16,353 bases of DNA from an uncultured Mogibacterium sp. (lineage in GTDB: Bacteria; Bacillota_A; Clostridia; Peptostreptococcales; Anaerovoracaceae): positions 1-16,353 of the forward strand of contig NZ_CALHTQ010000101.1 in NCBI RefSeq assembly GCF_938039775.1, in the 5' to 3' direction. This document shows positions 1-7,612 of this stretch, piece after piece. The notes beneath the pieces are model-generated. The model saw only the letters and a list, made by a program, of their open reading frames with translations. It searched no databases and was not told the origin of the DNA. Each line of letters opens with the position of its first letter. The first letter of the stretch is position 1. The position numbers were made by a program, and so were the translations under genes.

Positions 1-2040
1 AGTTACACCAGCAGAAGGGCCATCCTTAGGCGTTGCTCCTTCAGGTATGTGCACCTGTATATCGCTTTCCTTAAATACACTATCAGGTATATCATACTTA
101 GAAGCTACCGATCTGATATATCCAAGTGCAGCCTGAGCCGACTCCTTCATAACATCGCCCATCTGTCCAGTCAGTATAAGCTTACCACTTCCAGGCATCT
201 TGAGAGTTTCAATCTCAAGAGTAACGCCACCAACAGAAGTCCAGGCCATACCAGTTGTTACACCAACCTGTGGGCTAAGGTCAGCTAGGTCTTCTCTAAA
301 TATCTTTTTACCTAGATACTTCTCGAGATTTCTAGATGTAATAAGATACTTGTGTTTTTTCTCAGTTACGAGGTTCTTAGCTACCTTTCGGCAAATTGAA
401 CCGAGTGCACGCTCCAGATTACGAACACCAGCTTCTCTCGTATAGTAGTTGATAATATCACGTATAGCCGACTCAGAGAATGCTAGTTGACTCTTCCTAA
501 TTGCATGCTCTTTGAGCTGCTTAGGAATCAGATATGTCTCTGCTATATTTAACTTCTCTTCTTCGATATAGCTTGAAAGCTCTATGACTTCCATTCTGTC
601 GAGTAGAGGCCTTGGAATCGTCTGTGTCGTATTTGCCGTGGTTATAAACATCGCCTTAGACAGGTCGAATGGTACTTCAAGATAGTGGTCCGTAAAGGTC
701 TTATTCTGCTCTGGGTCTAGCACCTCGAGCAGTGCAGATGCGGGGTCTCCTCTGAAATCATTTCCAATCTTATCAATCTCGTCGAGCAAGAAAAGAGGAT
801 TGTTCGTTCCAGACTCGATGAAGTTATTTATAACTCTACCTGGAATTGCTCCGACATATGTACGTCTGTGGCCTCTGATTTCAGCCTCATCTCTCACACC
901 ACCTAGAGACATTCTTACAAATTCTCTGTTAGTAGCATGAGCAATTGAACGAGCTATCGAAGTCTTACCGACTCCCGGAGGACCTACGAGGCATATGATA
1001 GGACCTTTAGCACCCTTTGTAAGGTGCATAACAGCCAATTGCTCGATGATTCTCTCCTTGACCTTAGTTAGGCCATAATGTTCGTTATTTAGCGTTTTTT
1101 CGGCCTTACGGATGTTTGTATTAACCTTGGATTCTTTATTCCATGGTAGCTCAAGAATCGTCTCTATATACGTCCTGCTTACATTTGCATCAGGGCTCAT
1201 CATGTTCATCTTGCGGAACTTATTAATCTCTTTACGAATCTTTTCGTCCACCTTCTCGTCAAGCTTAAGCTCATCAAGTTTCTTTAGCCATGCATTAGCC
1301 TCATCTTCCGTGTCATCATCAGTCTCACCAAGCTCCTCTTTGATTACGTTTAGTTGCTCGCGAAGATAATATTCACGCTGGCCCTTATTCATGTTCTGCA
1401 TAACTCTGTTGTTGATACGCTTAGTTAGTGCTAGAACCTGATTCTCTCTAGATATAGTCTCCACTAGCTGCTCAACTAAATCGTTTACCGAATCAATCTC
1501 AAGTAGTCCCTGGAGTACATCAAACGGCACGTCAAGCTCTCCCGCAATTATATATGCGAGTGCAATCGGATCGTCTACTCCATCGATTAAGGCACGTGCA
1601 GCCGCTTCTCCCGCATTACTCATCTCAACATATCTAAAGTATGTCTGCTTGAGCACTCTAGTTAGTGCAGTAATATTTAGCTCGTCGTTCTCATCAGAAA
1701 CTGCATCATCTACTTCGTAATCACAATAAAGCGTATCATCCTCGTCATATACTGCCGAAAGCTTAACGCGGCTTCCGCACTCTGCGAGTACTCTAACGTA
1801 CTCCTCATGACGCTTTACTACTTGTTTTACATGAATTTCCACACCAATCATGAATATATCTTCTTCTTTTGGTGCATTTATAGAAATGTCTCTCTGAGTT
1901 GCCACGACTAAGCACTTATCCTCGTTCATAGCCGCATCTAGCGATTTCAGAGACTTGTCTCTTCCAATGTCAAATCCCACTATTGTATTTGGGAAGAAGG
2001 TCTGTCCCCTAAGTGGTATAAATGGTACTCTAACTTTCAT
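1..2040 (-). CDS. lon: ATP-dependent protease Lon (LonA), 3' end cut by window edge
   Basis: Lon is a cytosolic homohexameric AAA+ serine protease that unfolds and degrades damaged and regulatory proteins. The ATG at 2038-2040 follows a strong AAAGGAGGG site (2044-2052). The frame is open to base 1, giving 680 residues; full LonA proteins are usually about 770-800. Visible parts are the N-terminal substrate-binding domain (starts MKVRVPFIPLRG), Walker A GPPGVGKT at residues 353-360, Walker B LFLLDE with D420/E421, and the start of the protease domain. The last visible residues, PKDGPSAGVT, contain the catalytic Ser676 (family equivalent E. coli Ser679). The partner Lys lies beyond the edge. 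It is last in the tig-clpP-clpX-lon order typical of bacteria, 74 bp after clpX with a hairpin between. I see no convincing promoter of its own in that gap. Confidence 0.97.
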   Translation of the reverse strand, partial: MKVRVPFIPLRGQTFFPNTIVGFDIGRDKSLKSLDAAMNEDKCLVVATQRDISINAPKEEDIFMIGVEIHVKQVVKRHEEYVRVLAECGSRVKLSAVYDEDDTLYCDYEVDDAVSDENDELNITALTRVLKQTYFRYVEMSNAGEAAARALIDGVDDPIALAYIIAGELDVPFDVLQGLLEIDSVNDLVEQLVETISRENQVLALTKRINNRVMQNMNKGQREYYLREQLNVIKEELGETDDDTEDEANAWLKKLDELKLDEKVDEKIRKEINKFRKMNMMSPDANVSRTYIETILELPWNKESKVNTNIRKAEKTLNNEHYGLTKVKERIIEQLAVMHLTKGAKGPIICLVGPPGVGKTSIARSIAHATNREFVRMSLGGVRDEAEIRGHRRTYVGAIPGRVINNFIESGTNNPLFLLDEIDKIGNDFRGDPASALLEVLDPEQNKTFTDHYLEVPFDLSKAMFITTANTTQTIPRPLLDRMEVIELSSYIEEEKLNIAETYLIPKQLKEHAIRKSQLAFSESAIRDIINYYTREAGVRNLERALGSICRKVAKNLVTEKKHKYLITSRNLEKYLGKKIFREDLADLSPQVGVTTGMAWTSVGGVTLEIETLKMPGSGKLILTGQMGDVMKESAQAALGYIRSVASKYDIPDSVFKESDIQVHIPEGATPKDGPSAGVT

Positions 2041-2068
2041 ACGCCCTCCTTTAGTCCCTATACCACAA

Positions 2069-2094
2069 GGCGGCATCAAAATATTAATGCCGCC
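2069..2094 (-). other. Hairpin between clpX and lon, no U-tract
   Basis: An 8-bp perfect stem (GGCGGCAT / ATGCCGCC) with a 10-nt loop lies about 20 nt after the clpX stop. On the minus strand it is followed by TTGTGG rather than a run of T, so it is not a canonical rho-independent terminator. It may stabilise the 3' end of an upstream transcript or reduce transcription into lon; that role is inferred. Confidence 0.5.
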
Positions 2095-2114
2095 CTGAGA
2101 TATCATTTAAAATT

Positions 2115-3386
2115 TTATGCGTCCTTTGCCTCAATTTCAGAATCTGTCACAAGAACAGGCATGGTACCTTTTTCGACAGTTTCCTTGGTAACGATGCACT
2201 TGCGCACATCTTTTCTTGACGGCAATTCATACATGACATCTGTCATCATGCTCTCAAATATCCCTCGCAGGCCTCTAGCACCTGTCTTAAGTTCAATTGC
2301 CTTGTTAGCAATGGCTGAAACAGCCTCGTCCTCAACTTCAAGCTCGATATCGTCCATAGAAAGCATGGTCTTATATTGCTTGATAAGCGAATTGCGTGGC
2401 TCTTTCATAATCTTACTAAGAGCTTCTTCACTCAGTTCATCCAGTGAAACGATTACAGGGAGTCTTCCTATCAGCTCCGGAATAATTCCGAATTTTAGTA
2501 AATCTTCTGGCTCAACACGTGACAAAATCTCCTTCTCATCTATATCATGAGCTGAATCATTTGCAGAGTTAAAGCCGATTACTTTGTTTCCAAGTCTGCG
2601 CTTGATTATAGTCGAAAGTCCAGCAAAAGCTCCGCCGCATATGAATAGCACATCCTTCGTGTCGAAGTGAATAAATTCCTGCATCGGGTGCTTTCTTCCA
2701 CCCTGAGGTGGCACATTCGCAACTGTTCCTTCAATTATTTTGAGTAGAGCCTGCTGAACACCTTCACCGCTTACATCCCTTGTAATCGATGTGTTTTCAG
2801 ACTTACGTGCAATCTTATCAATCTCATCGATGTAAATGATACCCTTCTCAGCTCTCTCCAAATCTCCATCCGCAGCCTGATATAGTCTGAGCAGAATATT
2901 TTCGACATCCTCGCCGACATATCCCGCTTCAGTCAGTGATGTAGCGTCCACAATTGCGAACGGAACATCGAGGATACGCGCCATCGTCTGGGCTAGCAAA
3001 GTCTTACCACTACCAGTTGGGCCGAGCATAAGAACATTGCTTTTCTGAAGTTCAACTGTATCCTTTTTATTCTCAGCTGTATTATTCTCTAAATATTTAA
3101 TTCTCTTATAGTGATTGTAAACAGCAACAGAAAGGCTCTTCTTAGCAGCCTCCTGCTCTATTACATACTCTCCTAACTCTGCTGCAATCTCCTTCGGAGT
3201 TGGTAATGAAGTCAGGGTCTCTGGTACTTCTCTCTGCACCACATCATCCTTGAGAAGCTCCGAGCATAGCTCAATGCATTCGTTACAGATATTTACATCC
3301 TGACCTACGATTATACGTCTAACCTGAGAGCTTGTCTTCCCACAGAAGGAGCATACTAATTCATTTGGATTATGATTATTCTCCAA
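2115..3386 (-). CDS. clpX: ATP-dependent Clp protease ATP-binding subunit ClpX
   Basis: ClpX is the AAA+ unfoldase that recognises substrates, threads them through its pore and feeds them to ClpP. The protein is 423 aa, full length for the family. An N-terminal C4 zinc-binding domain has Cys12, Cys15, Cys34 and Cys37. Walker A GPTGSGKT is at 122-129, the pore loop GYVG at 155-158, and Walker B IIYIDE with D187/E188. The IGF tripeptide that docks on ClpP is at 270-272, and a sensor-2 GARGLRG lies near the C-terminus. The start is a TTG (3384-3386) preceded by GGGAGG just after the clpP stop codon. No in-frame ATG fits as well, since any later start would lose the zinc domain. It lies 11 bp downstream of clpP, so it is co-transcribed with it. 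Confidence 0.97.
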   Translation of the reverse strand: MENNHNPNELVCSFCGKTSSQVRRIIVGQDVNICNECIELCSELLKDDVVQREVPETLTSLPTPKEIAAELGEYVIEQEAAKKSLSVAVYNHYKRIKYLENNTAENKKDTVELQKSNVLMLGPTGSGKTLLAQTMARILDVPFAIVDATSLTEAGYVGEDVENILLRLYQAADGDLERAEKGIIYIDEIDKIARKSENTSITRDVSGEGVQQALLKIIEGTVANVPPQGGRKHPMQEFIHFDTKDVLFICGGAFAGLSTIIKRRLGNKVIGFNSANDSAHDIDEKEILSRVEPEDLLKFGIIPELIGRLPVIVSLDELSEEALSKIMKEPRNSLIKQYKTMLSMDDIELEVEDEAVSAIANKAIELKTGARGLRGIFESMMTDVMYELPSRKDVRKCIVTKETVEKGTMPVLVTDSEIEAKDA

Positions 3387-3391
3387 CTCTG

Positions 3392-3397
3392 CCTCCC
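3392..3397 (-). promoter_or_regulatory. RBS of clpX, fixes a TTG start
   Basis: GGGAGG lies 5 nt before the TTG at 3384-3386 and directly after the clpP stop codon (TAA, 3398-3400). Ribosomes ending clpP would be positioned on this site, which suggests translational coupling. Confidence 0.7.
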
Positions 3398-3991
3398 TTA
3401 TCTGCTCAACTCTTCCTTAGATAGAACCTTATCTATCAAGCCGTATTCAACAGCCTCTGAAGCTGACATAAAGTTGTCTCGGTCAGTATCCCTTAGGATT
3501 GTCTCATAAGGCTGACCTGTTGCCTCAGCAAGTATATTGTTGAGCTTTTCCTTAGTCTTCTGCATCCATTCTGCTTGAATCTTGATATCTGATGCTTGTC
3601 CCTTAGCTCCACCAAGAGGCTGGTGAATCATTATCTCAGCATTAGGTAGTGCGAAGCGCTTTCCCTTTGTACCTGCGGTCATGAGAACTGCGCCCATGCT
3701 AGCAGCCATTCCAAAGCAGATAGTTGCTATATCCGGCTTAACGTACTTCATCGTATCGTAGATGCCCATACCTGCCGTTACAGAGCCACCCGGTGAATTG
3801 ATATAAATATTTATATCCTTCTCTGGATCTTCTGCTTCTAGAAACAATAGCTGTGCAACAACAACACTAGCGAGATGATCATCTATCTCCTGATCGATAA
3901 AGATAATTCTATCTTTGAGCAATCTGGAATAGATATCAAAACTGCGCTCGCCGCTGCCTGTTTGCTCAACTACGTAAGGTATTAAACTCAC
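3398..3991 (-). CDS. clpP: ATP-dependent Clp protease proteolytic subunit ClpP
   Basis: ClpP forms the double-heptamer serine peptidase chamber that works with ClpX, and with ClpC or ClpA where present. The protein is 197 aa, the normal length. The catalytic triad is Ser98 (in GMAASMGA), His123 (in MIHQP) and Asp172 (in DRDN), in the usual spacing. The oxyanion-region motif NSPGGS is at 65-70. The start is a GTG (3989-3991) with a good AAGGAGGA site about 6 nt upstream. The N-terminus begins [21 protein letters not shown], as expected for the axial-loop region, so little or no propeptide is present. It sits 39 bp after tig and 11 bp before clpX. Confidence 0.98.
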   Translation of the reverse strand: MSLIPYVVEQTGSGERSFDIYSRLLKDRIIFIDQEIDDHLASVVVAQLLFLEAEDPEKDINIYINSPGGSVTAGMGIYDTMKYVKPDIATICFGMAASMGAVLMTAGTKGKRFALPNAEIMIHQPLGGAKGQASDIKIQAEWMQKTKEKLNNILAEATGQPYETILRDTDRDNFMSASEAVEYGLIDKVLSKEELSR

Positions 3992-4030
3992 TATGCTTCC
4001 TCCTTATGGCAGATTTATACTAGAGGGAGC

Positions 4031-5353
4031 CTACTTGCTCTCCTCTGCCTCTGCCTCTTCCTTCTTCTCAACAAGCTTAGCGTTTTCGAACATGAAGTCG
4101 ATAGCCTTGCGTGTCTTTACGTCTTCAGCGAAGAATCTAAGGTTCTCTTCGCCCATAACCTTCTTAACCTGCTCGATTGACTGACCATACTGAGCAGCGA
4201 ACTTCTGTAGCTCTTCTTCAAGCTCAGCCTCTGTAGCCTCGATGCCTTCCTTAGCAACAACTGCTCTGATGAGAATTCTCATGGAAACTCTCTTCTTAGC
4301 ATCCTCTCTTGCACCTTCTCTTACATCGTTTATTGTCTGTCCAAGAAGCTGCATGTACTGTTCTAGAGATAGTCCCTGATAAGCGAGCTGCTGATTCATC
4401 TCGTTAACCATTCTGTCGATTTCTTCCTCAACCATTGCTGCAGGAACGTCTACTTCGTTTGCTTCACAGAGCTTGTCGAGAAGCTCATTCTTCATCTGTG
4501 CTTCGTCTCTATCCTTTGCGTCCTTCTCAAGGTTCTTCTTAACGTCAGCCTTGAGTTCTGCAAGTGTCTCAAACTCACTTACGTCACTAGCAAGCTCATC
4601 ATCAATCTCAGGAAGTACTTCAACCTTAATCTCGTGAATCTTAGTCTCAAATAGAGCTTCCTTACCTGCAAGATCTTTAGCATTGTAGTCCTCTGGGAAA
4701 GTAACCTTAACGTCTACTTCCTCACCAGCATCCTTTCCAATTAGCTGATCTTCGAATCCAGGAATGAACTGACCGGAACCTAGCTTAAGCTCAAAGTTCT
4801 CAGACTTTCCACCATCGAAGTGCTTTCCGTCGATAGATCCGTCAAAATCGATAACTACTGTATCTCCCTCCTGTGACTTACGACCTTCAACAGTCTCAAG
4901 TCTTGCCTGACTCTTCTGGATTCTCTCTAGGTCAGCTTCAACATCAGCATCTGTAACCTCTGAAGAAACCTTTGTTATCTCAAGCCCCTTATAGTTCTTG
5001 ATCTCAACCTCTGGGAAAAGCTGTACAGTTGCAGTAACTGTAATGTCCTCGCCCTTCTTAATCTCACTAACCTCAAGCTGTGGATTAGCAACGACCTCAA
5101 GGTCAAGCTCTACTACTGCTTCTGGATAAGCTTTGTTGAGTAGACCGTTTAGAGCCTCATCATAGAAGATGTCCTCACCATAATTGTTCTCTATGATCTT
5201 TCTAGGTGCTTTGCCCTTACGGAAACCATCGATTGAGAACTTATCTTTGTTCTTCTTGTATGCATCTACAATCGCATCTTCGAACTCAGCAGCTGTAAAT
5301 ACAAGGGTGAATTTAGCGATGTTATTTTCCTTTGAGATAAGGTTAGTGTTCAT
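4031..5353 (-). CDS. tig: Trigger factor, ribosome-associated chaperone
   Basis: Trigger factor binds the ribosome exit tunnel, shields nascent chains and has peptidyl-prolyl isomerase activity. The 440-aa protein has an N-terminal ribosome-binding domain with signature GFRKGKAP at residues 43-50, an FKBP-type PPIase domain at about 163-245 (GDTVVIDFDGSIDG onward), and a helical C-terminal chaperone domain. It ends in a short charged, Glu-rich tail. The start is the ATG at 5351-5353, preceded at 7 nt by AGGAGG (5361-5366). The frame also opens 9 codons earlier, but that start lies upstream of the ribosome binding site and has none of its own. It is followed 39 bp later by clpP, the classical arrangement. 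The 75-bp gap to the CYTH gene has no clear terminator or strong promoter, so transcription probably continues from upstream. Confidence 0.97.
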   Translation of the reverse strand: MNTNLISKENNIAKFTLVFTAAEFEDAIVDAYKKNKDKFSIDGFRKGKAPRKIIENNYGEDIFYDEALNGLLNKAYPEAVVELDLEVVANPQLEVSEIKKGEDITVTATVQLFPEVEIKNYKGLEITKVSSEVTDADVEADLERIQKSQARLETVEGRKSQEGDTVVIDFDGSIDGKHFDGGKSENFELKLGSGQFIPGFEDQLIGKDAGEEVDVKVTFPEDYNAKDLAGKEALFETKIHEIKVEVLPEIDDELASDVSEFETLAELKADVKKNLEKDAKDRDEAQMKNELLDKLCEANEVDVPAAMVEEEIDRMVNEMNQQLAYQGLSLEQYMQLLGQTINDVREGAREDAKKRVSMRILIRAVVAKEGIEATEAELEEELQKFAAQYGQSIEQVKKVMGEENLRFFAEDVKTRKAIDFMFENAKLVEKKEEAEAEESK

Positions 5354-5360
5354 TATATAT

Positions 5361-5366
5361 CCTCCT
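5361..5366 (-). promoter_or_regulatory. RBS that decides the tig start
   Basis: A perfect AGGAGG stands 7 nt before the ATG at 5351-5353. It lies inside the apparent longer reading frame beginning at 5380, which argues that the longer start is not used. Confidence 0.85.
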
Positions 5367-5428
5367 AAATTTTTGTTCATAAATAATTAATGTCGATATT
5401 ATGTAATATATATGGAGCTACACTGTAA

Positions 5429-6043
5429 CTATTCAGCAAAGCCCTTCTGTAGCTTGGAAATGTTCTCTGCCTTGAGATTGTACTTCTCCGCAAGCTTACA
5501 TGCTATGTATTTGAAATCGTCCTCACTTCCGTGATACCACTCGAGTTCCATCTCTGAAATAGGAACCTCTCCAGATTCTCCGTGAACAGTACCTACGTCA
5601 AAAGAAAGTGCACTTATAGAATCACCAGTATCGATTTTGAGCAGCTTACGTGTAAAATCCATTCTCATAACTTCGTTCAGCTTCTTGTTACCAGCCGCCC
5701 TAATAAGAACGTCGTACGCTTCACTTGACTCAAATGCTTCGATATCGGGCTCCATTGCGAACCTTTCATCATTTATAACGAGATTGAATTCCTCTCGTGA
5801 GTGAAGACCATCTTCAACCTTGTTGTCCCACTTTACTGTAGCTGTGATACGATCATTCTCATATCTCACCCTGTAGGCAATCCCCGCTTTGCGAAGGTCA
5901 AGGTCATCTGTGTCGAAATAAATTGCCTTCATGTCGATCTCTTCTAATGCGTTGCGATCAACGTAATCATCAAGCATAGAATCATTTAAAATCTTATCAA
6001 CAAGAGACGTATCATCGATGCAAAATTTAAACTCTGTTTCCAT
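5429..6043 (-). CDS. CYTH-domain protein (triphosphate tunnel metalloenzyme family)
   Basis: This 204-aa protein has the hallmarks of the CYTH/triphosphate tunnel fold. There is an N-terminal ExExK (E2, E4, K6 in METEFKF), YFDT at 42-45, the basic strand YRVR (R58, R60), K71 in TVKW, R132 in FTRK, and the acidic strand EMELEW (E164, E166, E168). It ends with SKLQKG, as many members end with a similar Lys-containing motif. The family includes inorganic triphosphatases, thiamine triphosphatases and class IV adenylate cyclases, and hydrolyses or cyclises triphosphates with a divalent metal. The substrate here cannot be read from the sequence. The ATG at 6041-6043 has GGGAG 5 nt upstream (6049-6053). 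A TTG four codons earlier is possible but would lack that spacing and would push the ExExK motif inward. A good promoter lies upstream, so this gene probably leads the tig-clpP-clpX-lon transcript. Confidence 0.9.
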   Translation of the reverse strand: METEFKFCIDDTSLVDKILNDSMLDDYVDRNALEEIDMKAIYFDTDDLDLRKAGIAYRVRYENDRITATVKWDNKVEDGLHSREEFNLVINDERFAMEPDIEAFESSEAYDVLIRAAGNKKLNEVMRMDFTRKLLKIDTGDSISALSFDVGTVHGESGEVPISEMELEWYHGSEDDFKYIACKLAEKYNLKAENISKLQKGFAE

Positions 6044-6091
6044 ATAAACTCCCAATAGCCGCTAGTACGGCATTTTTCATAATATCAATTG

Positions 6092-6120
6092 ATTTTACAT
6101 AAAACCGTTGATTTTGTCAA
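6092..6120 (-). promoter_or_regulatory. SigA-type promoter for CYTH-tig-clpP-clpX-lon
   Basis: On the minus strand TTGACA (6115-6120, perfect -35) is followed by exactly 17 nt and TAAAAT (6092-6097, 5/6 to the -10 consensus). It lies about 50 bp before the CYTH start and after the murI terminator. The 10-bp palindrome ATCAATTGAT (6084-6093) overlaps the -10 and expected start site. The octamer AAAATCAA occurs twice, 19 nt apart, across the promoter. Either could be an operator, but this is inferred only. Confidence 0.8.
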
Positions 6121-6172
6121 TGCGAGAGCCACTTTAGTACTCAGTTTTGAGCATATCTACACACTTTTTACA

Positions 6173-6197
6173 TAAAAAATACCGCTTTTGCGGTATT
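6173..6197 (-). terminator. Rho-independent terminator of murI
   Basis: An 8-bp stem AATACCGC / GCGGTATT with a TTTT loop, read on the minus strand, ends in a run of five T. The stem begins within the murI stop codon (6196-6198). Confidence 0.85.
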
Positions 6198-6996
6198 AAT
6201 CGTCTAATTTCTTTAATTTAATTTTTGTATCGTACCCCTCAAACAGCGTATCAGTCATTCTCAAGAAGTTTTCCGACAAGTCGCTGGCATAGAATCTGTC
6301 TGGAAAGTCATTTTCTCCAGCTAACATCTCCTTTTCAGCCAGAATGTCCACAACATCGCTGATAACCTCCGCCGATGAATTGTATAGCTTAAGTTCAGGA
6401 TATATTCTCTTGATGTTGGCCGCAATTAATGGATAGTGTGTGCAGCCGAGAATGAGGCTTTCTATATTGTTATTCTTTACGAAATCATCCATATAGTACT
6501 TGATAGTGAGGTCCATAATCTCGTTATCAATAATGCCTTCTTCAATCAGCGGCACGAAAGCCGGACACGCAAGGCTATACGTGCTTATATTAGGGTTAAG
6601 CGAATGAATGCTCTCAGCATATACCCCACTCTCTATCGTAACTTTAGTACCTATAATCCCCACATTGGTTACGCCATCTGCAGCAACACGCCTAGCTGTC
6701 GGATCTATTACACCAACAATCGGAACTTCAGGGTGCCTCTCCCTAAGCATATCGAGCGCCATCGCAGTAACTGTGTTGCAAGCAATAACAATCAGCTTAA
6801 CGTTCTTACTCACCAGATAGTCTACTATCTGTGCTGAGAACTTGCATACAGTATCTGGCGACTTTGAACCATACGGAGTCCTCGCGGTATCACCGAAGTA
6901 GAGAACCTTTTCATTTGGAAGAGCGCGCTTTAGAACTGGCACACTGGTAAGTCCGCCGAGTCCCGAATCAAAAAAACCTATTGCTCTATTATCCAT
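6196..6996 (-). CDS. murI: Glutamate racemase
   Basis: MurI is a cofactor-independent cytosolic enzyme that converts L- to D-glutamate for the peptidoglycan stem peptide. The 266-aa protein has FFDSGLGG with Asp10, the catalytic Cys73 in ACNTVTA and Cys185 in GCTHYPL, with His187 alongside. The length is normal. The chosen start is the ATG at 6994-6996, with AAGGAG at 7003-7008 and 6 nt spacing. An ATG at 7000-7002 touches that ribosome binding site with no spacer. A still longer frame up to 7044 runs through a terminator hairpin and can be excluded. The gene begins 16 nt beyond the U-run of the tRNA-Leu terminator and has no visible promoter of its own, so it must depend on read-through or an unrecognised start site. 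Confidence 0.96.
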   Translation of the reverse strand: MDNRAIGFFDSGLGGLTSVPVLKRALPNEKVLYFGDTARTPYGSKSPDTVCKFSAQIVDYLVSKNVKLIVIACNTVTAMALDMLRERHPEVPIVGVIDPTARRVAADGVTNVGIIGTKVTIESGVYAESIHSLNPNISTYSLACPAFVPLIEEGIIDNEIMDLTIKYYMDDFVKNNNIESLILGCTHYPLIAANIKRIYPELKLYNSSAEVISDVVDILAEKEMLAGENDFPDRFYASDLSENFLRMTDTLFEGYDTKIKLKKLDD

Positions 6997-7002
6997 CTCC
7001 AT

Positions 7003-7008
7003 CTCCTT
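7003..7008 (-). promoter_or_regulatory. RBS that decides the murI start
   Basis: AAGGAG lies immediately downstream of the tRNA terminator T-run. It gives a correct 6-nt spacer only for the ATG at 6994-6996, not for the overlapping ATG at 7000-7002. Confidence 0.75.
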
Positions 7009-7011
7009 AAC

Positions 7012-7039
7012 AAAAAAACGAGGTTTTGTATAAACCTCG
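7012..7039 (-). terminator. Rho-independent terminator after tRNA-Leu
   Basis: On the minus strand, CGAGGTTT and AAACCTCG form a perfect 8-bp stem around the loop ATACA, followed by seven consecutive T. It starts 6 nt after the tRNA CCA end and stands directly in front of murI. Confidence 0.9.
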
Positions 7040-7045
7040 CTCAAG

Positions 7046-7131
7046 TGGTGCGGATGGAGGGACTCGAACCCTCATGACTGTTCGTCACACGGACCTGAAC
7101 CGTGCGCGTCTGCCAATTCCGCCACATCCGC
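7046..7131 (-). tRNA. tRNA-Leu, anticodon CAG
   Basis: The 86-nt class II tRNA begins GCGGATG, pairing with CATCCGC at the 3' end. The discriminator A and CCA are encoded. The D arm is GGCGGAATTGGCAGACGC. The anticodon stem CACGG/CCGTG encloses the loop TTCAGGT, so the anticodon CAG (7095-7097) reads CUG. A long variable arm typical of tRNA-Leu and the T arm GTTCGAGT follow. The structure places both ends exactly. It is transcribed from its own promoter at 7165-7193. Confidence 0.97.
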
Positions 7132-7164
7132 TCATGCAGTTTCTAACCGAAATAGACAAGCGAT

Positions 7165-7193
7165 ATTATACAATAACTGCCTTGTATTGTAAA
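7165..7193 (-). promoter_or_regulatory. SigA-type promoter of tRNA-Leu
   Basis: On the minus strand TTTACA (7188-7193) is followed by 17 nt and a perfect TATAAT (7165-7170), about 33 nt before the mature tRNA 5' end. It is the only visible promoter that could also supply murI. Confidence 0.85.
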
Positions 7194-7210
7194 TATAAAA
7201 TACTCATAGT

Positions 7211-7237
7211 AAAACCGCGCTGACGATATCAGCGCGG
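7211..7237 (-). terminator. Rho-independent terminator of the DUF1292 gene
   Basis: A 9-bp G+C-rich stem CCGCGCTGA / TCAGCGCGG with loop TATCG is followed on the minus strand by TTTTACT. It starts about 20 nt after the stop codon. Confidence 0.8.
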
Positions 7238-7258
7238 CGATATAATCTATCAAATATA

Positions 7259-7540
7259 TTATTCGTCTTCCTCTGCCATTGCTGCTTCAAAAGCCTTCAC
7301 AGCAGTATTGAACTCTTCCTCATCATCGATATCTACGATATCAAATGTATCAGCATCGATGTCCTTATATCCATAGATGTAAACATCGTCAGTTCCATCT
7401 ATTGGGGCAAGAGCAATATACTCCTTGGAGTCAGCTTCGAATGTTCCTAGAACATCGCAATCAACTGCAGTTCCATCGTCAAATTCTAGAGTGATTATAT
7501 CCTCTTCTTCTTCAATCATGTTACGTTCTTCCTGAGACAT
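7259..7540 (-). CDS. DUF1292 family small acidic protein (YrzB-like)
   Basis: The 93-residue protein is very acidic: about 33 Asp/Glu against only about four Lys/Arg. The core, from ITLEFDDGTAVDCDVLGTF through YIALAPIDG to the YIYGYKD strand, matches the DUF1292 (YrzB) pattern known from Firmicutes, whose biochemical role is not established. The ATG at 7538-7540 has AAAGGAG 7 nt upstream. It is a monocistronic unit with its own promoter and terminator, unlike genomes where the family sits near ruvX. No signal peptide or membrane segment is visible, so a cytosolic location is expected. Confidence 0.85.
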   Translation of the reverse strand: MSQEERNMIEEEEDIITLEFDDGTAVDCDVLGTFEADSKEYIALAPIDGTDDVYIYGYKDIDADTFDIVDIDDEEEFNTAVKAFEAAMAEEDE

Positions 7541-7573
7541 AGTTACTCTCCTTTTCTCTATCTGTGTTAGGTT

Positions 7574-7602
7574 AATATAACATTAATATGTTTATATATC
7601 AA
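7574..7602 (-). promoter_or_regulatory. SigA-type promoter of the DUF1292 gene
   Basis: On the minus strand TTGATA (7597-7602) is followed by a 17-nt spacer and TATATT (7574-7579). The spacer ends in TGT, which makes an extended -10 (TGn). It lies between the uvrC stop and the DUF1292 start. Confidence 0.75.
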
Positions 7603-7612
7603 TGCATTTCCG

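Noticed and set aside
2161..2550. 129-codon plus-strand frame opposite clpX
   Set aside because: Ser-rich shadow of the clpX coding strand with no ribosome binding site.
6997..7044. N-terminal extension of murI
   Set aside because: It would require translating the tRNA terminator hairpin; the AAGGAG site at 7003-7008 lies inside the extension and serves the start at 6996.
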